The notes under the pieces are model-generated. The model saw only the letters and a list, made by a program, of their open reading frames with translations, had not been told where the DNA came from and searched no databases. A stretch of DNA of 10,575 nucleotides from Aquabacter sp. Lineage in GTDB: Bacteria > Pseudomonadota > Alphaproteobacteria > Rhizobiales > Xanthobacteraceae. Of this stretch, positions 5,413 to 10,575 are shown one piece after another; position 1 is the first letter of the stretch; the number at the start of each line of letters is the position of its first letter. A program made the translations under genes and the position numbers. The DNA lies in contig JASBUY010000071.1 in assembly GCA_030147645.1 (NCBI GenBank), forward strand, positions 1 to 10,575, read 5' to 3'.

Positions 5413-7044
5413 TCAGGGACGCAGATGCGAAAGCAGGGCGAGGGTGGAGCCGGATGTTCCGGTGGGGGCGTCCCCGCCCTGGACCGCCGGCAGCAGGTCC
5501 GTCGCCATTTCCTTGCCCAGTTCCACGCCCCATTGGTCAAAGGCGTTGATGCCCCAGATGGCGGCTTCCACGAACACGCGGTGCTCGTAGAGCGCGATGA
5601 TCTGTCCGAGCGTGAAGGGATCGAGCCGGCGATAGGCGAGGGTGACGGAAGGGCGGTTTCCGGGGAAGACCTTGTGCGGCGCCAGCGCCTCGACTGCCTC
5701 AGTCGAAAGTCCCTTTGCCGCGAGTTGCGCCCGCGCCTCCGCCAGGGACCGGCCGCGCATCAGGGCTTCGGACTGTGCGAGGCAATTGGCCTTCAGCAAC
5801 TGGTGGTGCAGGACGAGGTCCGGCTCATGGCCCTCTGCCGCGATCAGGAACTCTACGGGGATCACGTCCGTCCCCTGGTGGAGCAGCTGGAAAAAGGCGT
5901 GCTGGGCATTGGTGCCCGGCTCGCCCCAGACCAGCGGCCCGGTGGCGGTCAGGGGCGTCTGCCCGTCCAGCGTCACGCTCTTCCCGTTGCTCTCCATGTC
6001 CAGTTGCTGGAGATAGGCGGGCAGGCGGGCGAGGCGCTGGTCATAGGGAATGACGGCGCGGCTCGGATAGGCGCACACATTGCGGTGCCACACCCCCACC
6101 AGCGCGAACAGGACCGGGAGATTCGCCTCAAGCGGCGCCGTGCGGAAATGGGCGTCCATGTCGGCGGCCCCGTCCAGCATCTCGCGGAACCGCGCCGGAC
6201 CGACGGCGATGAGGATGGGCAGCCCGATGGCCGACCAGAGCGAATAGCGCCCCCCCACCCAATCCCAGAAGCCGAAGGTGCGCTCGGGCGCGATGCCGAA
6301 GGCGCGCACATGGTCGAGCGCGGTGGAGACGGCACAGAAATGGGCGCCCACCGCCGCCTCCCCCAGCGCGTCCGCGATGAAGGCGCGGGCGGTGCGGGCA
6401 TTGGTCATGGTCTCGACCGTGGTGAAGGTCTTCGAGGCCACGATGAAGAGGGTGGTGGCGGGATCGAGGCCCTTCAGCGTGTCGGCCATATGAGCGCCGT
6501 CCACATTGGAGACGAAATGGCAGCGCGGCCCGTCATGATAGGGCGCGAGCGCCAGCGTCGCCATGGCGGGGCCGAGGTCGGAGCCACCGATGCCGATATT
6601 CACCACGTCCCGGAAGCGCGCGCCCCCATGTCCGGCGATGGCGCCGGAGCGGATGCCGTCCGCGAACGCGAAGAGGCGATCCAGGGTCTCGCGCACGCCG
6701 GGCTTCACGTCGCTCCCATCCACGAGGAGCGCGTCGGGCGTCGCATCGCGCAGCGCCACATGGAGCACGGCGCGATTCTCGGTCGCGTTGATGCGCGCGC
6801 CCGTGAACATGGCGGCGCGCCGCTCTTCGACCCCAGCCGCGCGCGCGAGCTCCAGCAGCAGCGCGCGCGCCTCGCCCGTAAGCGCGGTCTTCGAATAGTC
6901 CATGAGGAACGAGCCGTGCGCCGCCGAAAACGCCGCCGCGCGGCCGGGGGAGGCGAACAGGTCGGCGATGCGGGTGCCGGCATCGCGCGCGCGCAGATCC
7001 GCAAGGGCACGCCACAGCGCGGGCAGGCGGGAACGGTCGCTCAT
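5413..7044 (-). CDS. pgi: glucose-6-phosphate isomerase
   Basis: This cytosolic enzyme interconverts glucose 6-phosphate and fructose 6-phosphate. The 543 residues match the usual family length of about 550. Visible motifs are NIGIGGSDLGP (149-159), the phosphate-binding SKTFTT (204-209), the signature FWDWVGGRYSLWSAIG (259-274), Glu351 in LDMESNGK, His382 in TNAQHAFFQ, and FDQWGVELGK (502-511) with the catalytic-site Lys511. The open frame extends much further upstream, but the ATG at 7044 has GAGGAG about eight bases before it and starts where family members do. The ribosome site overlaps the pgl stop, and only ten bases separate the two genes, so they are probably translationally coupled. 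It is the last gene of the zwf-pgl-pgi operon. I see no clear terminator after it. Confidence 0.96.
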   Translation of the reverse strand: MSDRSRLPALWRALADLRARDAGTRIADLFASPGRAAAFSAAHGSFLMDYSKTALTGEARALLLELARAAGVEERRAAMFTGARINATENRAVLHVALRDATPDALLVDGSDVKPGVRETLDRLFAFADGIRSGAIAGHGGARFRDVVNIGIGGSDLGPAMATLALAPYHDGPRCHFVSNVDGAHMADTLKGLDPATTLFIVASKTFTTVETMTNARTARAFIADALGEAAVGAHFCAVSTALDHVRAFGIAPERTFGFWDWVGGRYSLWSAIGLPILIAVGPARFREMLDGAADMDAHFRTAPLEANLPVLFALVGVWHRNVCAYPSRAVIPYDQRLARLPAYLQQLDMESNGKSVTLDGQTPLTATGPLVWGEPGTNAQHAFFQLLHQGTDVIPVEFLIAAEGHEPDLVLHHQLLKANCLAQSEALMRGRSLAEARAQLAAKGLSTEAVEALAPHKVFPGNRPSVTLAYRRLDPFTLGQIIALYEHRVFVEAAIWGINAFDQWGVELGKEMATDLLPAVQGGDAPTGTSGSTLALLSHLRP

Positions 7045-7054
7045 CAGGGTCTCC

Positions 7055-7756
7055 TCAGGGGCACCAGAAGACGTCCAAGGGCCGGCCAAGGTTCCGCAGC
7101 ACCGCACGCACCGGCATGTCCTCGACAGGGCCGTCCACACGGGCGGCATCGAGGATCTGGCGCTTGCCGGCGCCTTCGATATGCAGGAGCACACGGTCCG
7201 CCGCGAGGAGCGGGGGCAGGGTGAAGGTGATGCGCGGTTCGCCCGCCGCCTCGGCCCGGATCGCCGCGAGCCGGGCGGGCGCCTGCGGATCGATGGCGGC
7301 GGCGAGGCCCTCGGCATGGGGGAAGAAAGAAGCGGTGTGTCCGTCATCGCCCATGCCGAGCACCACAGCCGCGAACGGCAAGCCAAGGCCGCCCGTCTCG
7401 CGCTCCGCCTGAGCGAGGCCGTCTTCCGGCGTCTCGGCGCCCGTATAGAGCGGCACGAAGGATGCTGCGGCGGCCGCGCCCTGGAGCAAGTGACGGCGCA
7501 CCAGGGCCGCATTGGACCGCGCCTCGGTCTCCGCCACCCAGCGTTCATCCACCAGCGTCACCGCAATGCGGGACCAGTCGAGCGGCGCGCTTGAGAGAAG
7601 CTCGAAGAACAAAGCCGGCGTGCGCCCGCCCGACACGGCGAGGCTGGCCCGGTCGTCGCGCGCGCAGCGCGCCCGCAGCGCCTCGGCCACATGGGCGGCG
7701 AGGGAGCGGGCGAGCGCCGCGCGGTCGGGAAAGGCGCAAAACGCGATGGGGCTCAC
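7055..7756 (-). CDS. pgl: 6-phosphogluconolactonase
   Basis: It hydrolyses 6-phosphoglucono-1,5-lactone to 6-phosphogluconate, the step after Zwf, in the cytosol. The 233 residues fit the DevB/SOL-type lactonase family. Motifs include VSGGRTP (41-47), TLVDERWV (67-74), SNAALVRRHLL (81-91) and GMGDDGHTASFFP (134-146). I chose the GTG at 7756, whose first four bases GTGA overlap the zwf TGA stop, a typical coupled junction. It starts at the expected point before CAFPDRAALA. The longer open frame back to 7894 lies inside zwf and adds residues the family does not have. Confidence 0.93.
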   Translation of the reverse strand: MSPIAFCAFPDRAALARSLAAHVAEALRARCARDDRASLAVSGGRTPALFFELLSSAPLDWSRIAVTLVDERWVAETEARSNAALVRRHLLQGAAAAASFVPLYTGAETPEDGLAQAERETGGLGLPFAAVVLGMGDDGHTASFFPHAEGLAAAIDPQAPARLAAIRAEAAGEPRITFTLPPLLAADRVLLHIEGAGKRQILDAARVDGPVEDMPVRAVLRNLGRPLDVFWCP

Positions 7757-9225
7757 GCGTCGTCCATCCAGGTGCGGCCGTCCCGCTCGATGAGCGCGAT
7801 GGAGGCGGACGGCCCCCAGGTGCCGGCCGTGTAAGGCTTGGGCGGCTCGCGCGAATTGCGCCAGGCGTCGAGGATCGGGTCGATCCAGCGCCACGCGGCC
7901 TCCACCTCATCGCGCCGCATGAACAGGGTCTGGTTGCCCCGCACCACATCCATGATGAGGCGCTCATAAGCGTCCACATTGCGCACGCCGAACGCTTCCG
8001 CAAAGCTCATGTCCAGCGGCACGTGCTGCAGGCGCATGCCGCCCGGTCCCGGGTCCTTGATCATCAGCCAGAGCTTCACGCCCTCGTCCGGCTGGAGGCG
8101 GATGACGAGGCGGTTGGCGCGGATCTGTCCCGCGCTGCCGTCGAACACGGAATGGGGAATGGGCTTGAAGGCGACGACGATCTCGGAGACCCGGCTCGCG
8201 AGGCGTTTTCCGGTGCGCAGATAGAAGGGCACGCCGGCCCAGCGCCAATTGCCGATCTCGGCCTTGATGGCGACGAAGGTCTCGGTCTCGCTCGGGACAG
8301 GGGCCGCCAGTTCCTCCTGATAACCGGGAACGGCGCCGCCGGAGGAGGCCCCGGCGCGATATTGCCCGCGTACCGTCAGATGTTCGGCATTGGATTCGTT
8401 GATCGGCTCCAGCGCTTTCAGCACCTTGAGCTTTTCATCGCGCACCGCGTCCGCGTCCATGGTCACCGGCGGCTCCATGGCCACCAGGCACAGGAGCTGG
8501 AGCATGTGGTTCTGCACCATGTCGCGCAGCGCGCCCGCCGTGTCGTAATAGCCGGCGCGCCCCGCCACCCCGAGGCTTTCGGCGACCGTGATCTGCACAT
8601 GGTCCACATGGGCCTGATTCCAGACCGGCTCGAACAGGGCATTGGCGAAGCGCAGCGCCATCAGGTTCTGCACCGTCTCCTTGCCGAGATAATGGTCGAT
8701 GCGGAACACGGCCTCTTCGGGGAAGACCTTTCCCACGGCCGCATTGACCGCGCGCGCCGAGGCAAGGTCCTTGCCCACCGGCTTTTCCACCACCACCCGC
8801 GTCTTCGGGGTGACGAGGCCATGGGCGCCGATGCGGGCGCAGATATCGTCGAAAAGGTCCGGGCCGACCGCGAGATAGAAGACGCGCACCCGTTCCGGCG
8901 CCTGGGCAAGGCTCTGGCAGAGATCGTCCCAGCCTTCGTCGGAGACCGCATCCACCATCACATAGGAGGTCTGTGCCAGGAACCGGCCGAGGGTTTCGGG
9001 CTCGGGGTGGGAGGTGCTCTCCTGCACCGCCTCGCGTGCAAACGCACGGAATTCCTCATCCGCCATAGGCCGGCGCGAGACGCCGATCACCCGGGCGTCG
9101 GGCGGCATCTGGCCGGCAAGGGCGCGCTCATACAACGCGGGAAGGAGCTTGCGTTTCGCGAGGTCGCCGGTGGCCCCGAACACGATGATATCGAAGGGCT
9201 CGACCGAAATGACCCGCGCGACCAT
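7753..9225 (-). CDS. zwf: glucose-6-phosphate 1-dehydrogenase
   Basis: It oxidises glucose 6-phosphate to 6-phosphogluconolactone with NAD(P)+, feeding the oxidative pentose-phosphate and Entner-Doudoroff pathways. The 490 residues match the usual bacterial length. The nucleotide-binding fold starts with FDIIVFGATGDLAKRKLLP (11-29). VVEKPVGKDL (145-154) and the substrate-binding signature RIDHYLGKE (175-183) follow. His240 in RDMVQNHMLQ is the expected catalytic base. The ATG at 9225 has GGAGG about eight bases upstream. It is the first gene of an operon with pgl (four-base overlap) and pgi. Neither edd nor gnd is nearby, so the route of 6-phosphogluconate must be encoded elsewhere. Palindromes at 9291-9308 and 9325-9336 lie within about 110 bases upstream and may control it. 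Confidence 0.96.
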   Translation of the reverse strand: MVARVISVEPFDIIVFGATGDLAKRKLLPALYERALAGQMPPDARVIGVSRRPMADEEFRAFAREAVQESTSHPEPETLGRFLAQTSYVMVDAVSDEGWDDLCQSLAQAPERVRVFYLAVGPDLFDDICARIGAHGLVTPKTRVVVEKPVGKDLASARAVNAAVGKVFPEEAVFRIDHYLGKETVQNLMALRFANALFEPVWNQAHVDHVQITVAESLGVAGRAGYYDTAGALRDMVQNHMLQLLCLVAMEPPVTMDADAVRDEKLKVLKALEPINESNAEHLTVRGQYRAGASSGGAVPGYQEELAAPVPSETETFVAIKAEIGNWRWAGVPFYLRTGKRLASRVSEIVVAFKPIPHSVFDGSAGQIRANRLVIRLQPDEGVKLWLMIKDPGPGGMRLQHVPLDMSFAEAFGVRNVDAYERLIMDVVRGNQTLFMRRDEVEAAWRWIDPILDAWRNSREPPKPYTAGTWGPSASIALIERDGRTWMDDA

Positions 9226-9290
9226 GCCTTGCCTCCGTCTGTGCCTCGTCCCATGCCGCCCGGACGGACCGGCGCACGCGGCGAGGCGAA

Positions 9291-9308
9291 TTTCCTATCT
9301 ACAGGAAA
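9291..9308. repeat. inverted repeat upstream of zwf
   Basis: TTTCCT (9291-9296) and AGGAAA (9303-9308) are exact reverse complements around ATCTAC. It lies about 65 bases before the zwf start, next to the AAGCGCTT element. It could be an operator or a weak leader hairpin. Confidence 0.3.
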
Positions 9309-9324
9309 CGGCTAACGATTTCAT

Positions 9325-9336
9325 GTAAGCGCTTGA
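9325..9336. promoter_or_regulatory. LacI-family-like operator core upstream of zwf
   Basis: The palindrome AAGCGCTT (9327-9334) lies within TGTAAGCGCTTGA. A central CG with AAGC/GCTT arms is typical of operators for LacI-family sugar regulators. The outer positions are not fully symmetric. It is about 100 bases upstream of the zwf ATG, suitable for carbon-source control of the operon. No LacI-type regulator is in the window. Confidence 0.35.
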
Positions 9337-9421
9337 AGGCAAGGGCGTGGCGCGCACGCGGCCAGAAGGGGGACTTTCGTGGTCCTCAGATCTTTGGGCA
9401 CCGGCGCCGTGCAAACGACGA

Positions 9422-9448
9422 AACCCGCGCGGCCGGGCCACGCGGGTT
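9422..9448 (-). terminator. terminator of rpsU
   Basis: AACCCGCG (9422-9429) pairs with CGCGGGTT (9441-9448), extended inside by GGC/GCC after one mismatch. Read on the minus strand, the stem ends in GGGTTTCGTCGTTTG, a short T-rich tail. It lies about 77 bases after the rpsU stop, separating rpsU from zwf. Confidence 0.6.
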
Positions 9449-9477
9449 CGAAACTCAAGCGAAGTCAGACGTTAGGC

Positions 9478-9499
9478 CGCGCGGGCATTGACCCGCGCG
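9478..9499 (-). other. GC-rich hairpin downstream of rpsU
   Basis: CGCGCGGG (9478-9485) and CCCGCGCG (9492-9499) form a perfect eight-pair stem with a six-base loop. No T-run follows, so on its own it is unlikely to terminate. It lies between the rpsU stop and the terminator at 9422-9448 and may protect the 3' end of the rpsU mRNA. Confidence 0.45.
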
Positions 9500-9524
9500 C
9501 AACCGCACCAGCGGTGCTGAAAAA

Positions 9525-9752
9525 TCAGCGGCTGCGGGGCTTGGAGGGCAGCAGGCCTTCGCGCTGGGCGCGCTTGCGGGCCAGCTTGCGGGCGCGACGG
9601 ACGGCCTCAGCCTCCTCGCGGGCGCGCTTCTCGGACGGCTTCTCGTAGTGGCCACGCAGCTTCATCTCGCGGAAGATCCCCTCACGCTGCATCTTCTTCT
9701 TGAGCGCCTTGAGGGCCTGATCAACATTGTTGTCGCGGACGAGAACTTGCAC
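9525..9752 (-). CDS. rpsU: 30S ribosomal protein bS21
   Basis: This is a small basic protein of the small ribosomal subunit, involved in mRNA initiation. The 75 residues start MQVLVRDNNVDQALKALKKK and continue with REGIFREMKLRGHYEKPSEKR and a long Arg/Lys/Ala helix, matching rhizobial bS21 throughout. The start codon is GTG at 9752, with AGAGG about eight bases upstream; no in-frame ATG gives the conserved N-terminus. It appears to be a single-gene unit, with a promoter candidate at 9862-9890 and a terminator at 9422-9448. It lies downstream of cmk on the same strand. Confidence 0.95.
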   Translation of the reverse strand: MQVLVRDNNVDQALKALKKKMQREGIFREMKLRGHYEKPSEKRAREEAEAVRRARKLARKRAQREGLLPSKPRSR

Positions 9753-9861
9753 GTGTTGCCTCTTCGAGCTGTTGCGCCGATCGAACTTCGCACTTGAATG
9801 AAACGCTCACGGCCAAGTGGCGTGCACAGCACGCAAGGTCACCTTCCGTGAAAGGAGCGCC

Positions 9862-9890
9862 CTCATACCAGAGTTGTAGGGCATTGTCCA
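9862..9890 (-). promoter_or_regulatory. candidate promoter of rpsU
   Basis: On the minus strand TGGACA (9885-9890), 17 bases and TATGAG (9862-9867) match the sigma-70 consensus at five and four of six positions. It lies in the gap after cmk and would give a leader of about 100 bases. A GCGTGC-ACA-GCACGC inverted repeat (9820-9834) would lie inside that leader. Confidence 0.4.
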
Positions 9891-9910
9891 CTTGCCGGTG
9901 ACGGGCTCGA

Positions 9911-10543
9911 TCACCGTCCCCCGCTTTTCAGCCGCACGATCTCCATTGCCGCCGCGAATGCCTCTTCGATGCCGAGATCGGACGTGTCGATCTCGACCGC
10001 ATCCCCCGCCTTGGCAAGCGGCGCGGAAGCGCGGCCGGAATCTCGGGCATCGCGTTCGCGAATGTCGGCGAGCACCCCATCCAGGGTCACGTCCGCGCCC
10101 CGGCCCAGCAATTCCTTGTAGCGCCGCAGCGCCCTGATCTCGGGCGCGGCGGTGATGAAAAGCTTCACCGGCGCATCGGGGCAAATGACGGTGCCGATGT
10201 CCCGCCCATCCAGCACTGCGCCACCCGGCCGTGCCGCGAAGGCACGCTGCAGGTCGAGCAGGGCGGCACGGACGGCGGGGCGCGCCGCCACGATGGAAGC
10301 GGCCGCGCCGGTCTCTGCGTCCCTCAGGGAATCGGCATCGAGCGTCGCGAGATCGAGCATGCGGGCGGCGGCAAGGCTCGCCGCCTCGTCCTCCAGCACC
10401 CCGTCCTTCAGGCAGCGCGCGCCCACGGCGCGATAGAGCAGACCGGTGTCGAGATGGGGCAGGTCGAGGGTCTGCGCGATGCGCCGGGCGAGGGTGCCCT
10501 TGCCCGAGGCGGCCGGGCCGTCGATGGCGATGACGAGGGGCAT
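9911..10543 (-). CDS. cmk: cytidylate kinase
   Basis: It phosphorylates CMP and dCMP with ATP to make CDP and dCDP for nucleotide synthesis, in the cytosol. The 210 residues fit the family. The P-loop GPAASGKGT is at 9-17, DTGLLYRAVG at 32-41 forms part of the CMP site, and VLDGRDIGTVI at 110-120 is the family signature. YKELLGRGADVTLDGVL lies in the lid region, followed by RDSGRASAPL. The ATG at 10543 is six bases after the stop of the upstream gene that looks like aroA, so the two are probably one operon. The ribosome site is weak (GACGGA), which fits translational coupling. Confidence 0.95.
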   Translation of the reverse strand: MPLVIAIDGPAASGKGTLARRIAQTLDLPHLDTGLLYRAVGARCLKDGVLEDEAASLAAARMLDLATLDADSLRDAETGAAASIVAARPAVRAALLDLQRAFAARPGGAVLDGRDIGTVICPDAPVKLFITAAPEIRALRRYKELLGRGADVTLDGVLADIRERDARDSGRASAPLAKAGDAVEIDTSDLGIEEAFAAAMEIVRLKSGGR

Positions 10544-10549
10544 GGTCCG

Positions 10550-10575
10550 TCAGTCGATGCGTGCGCCGAGGCCGC
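10550..10575 (-). CDS. aroA: C-terminal end of a gene, probably aroA (EPSP synthase)
   Basis: The minus-strand frame just before cmk reads GLGARID and then TGA at 10550-10552. EPSP synthases of the rhizobial type end in or near GLGAKIE, and aroA commonly precedes cmk in alphaproteobacteria. EPSP synthase makes 5-enolpyruvylshikimate 3-phosphate in aromatic amino acid synthesis. Only seven codons are visible, so the call rests mainly on position. Confidence 0.5.

Noticed and set aside
7045..7894. Longer starts for pgi (to 7548) and pgl (to 7894)
   Set aside because: The extensions lie inside the upstream genes and add no family sequence. The chosen starts have good ribosome sites or a stop-start overlap.
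5194..9315. Very long + strand open frames opposite pgi and zwf (676 and 617 codons)
   Set aside because: They are antisense shadows caused by high GC. Their translations are Arg/Gly/His/Asp-rich with no domain, while the minus strand encodes clear enzymes.
9896..9916. CGGTGA/TCACCG inverted repeat over the cmk stop codon
   Set aside because: It has only six pairs and no T-rich tail on the minus strand, so I do not call a cmk terminator.
1..10575. tRNA, rRNA, CRISPR array, transposase or phage genes
   Set aside because: I looked for their usual signs (regularly spaced repeats, cloverleaf-like stems, transposase motifs) and saw none.

Overview
The window is GC-rich and reads as a chromosomal segment of an alphaproteobacterium. 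The bS21, Cmk/AroA and Zwf sequences look typical of the Hyphomicrobiales. I would guess a Xanthobacteraceae-like organism (Xanthobacter, Azorhizobium or a relative), but that is inference from gene content, not from a search.

The left half (1-4939, + strand) is an oxalate-use locus. It holds the 3' end of a CBS-pair protein, then frc (formyl-CoA:oxalate CoA-transferase), then two tandem MFS transporters of the oxalate/formate antiporter type. Frc would activate incoming oxalate to oxalyl-CoA and release formate. The transporters would exchange oxalate for formate. The usual partner, oxalyl-CoA decarboxylase (oxc), is not in the window. The first transporter is intact and ends at a textbook terminator. 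The second has its own AT-rich upstream region but is split by one in-frame TAG at codon 341, while the sequence after it still encodes a good family C-terminus. The frc leader carries two hairpins, one terminator-like, and an imperfect palindrome downstream of a weak promoter candidate.

The middle and right (5047-9225, - strand) hold a small predicted membrane protein and a tight operon zwf-pgl-pgi. Glucose-6-phosphate dehydrogenase, 6-phosphogluconolactonase and glucose-6-phosphate isomerase together link glycolytic hexose phosphates to the oxidative pentose-phosphate and Entner-Doudoroff routes. A perfect TGCTGC-N3-GCAGCA palindrome upstream of the small gene matches the published PhaR operator pattern. 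An AAGCGCTT core upstream of zwf resembles a LacI-family operator.

The far right (9525-10575, - strand) holds rpsU (bS21) with its own promoter candidate and terminator, then cmk (cytidylate kinase), then the last seven codons of a gene that fits aroA. Here rpsU stands where rpsA usually follows aroA-cmk in alphaproteobacteria. I saw no tRNA, rRNA, CRISPR array, insertion sequence or phage gene.
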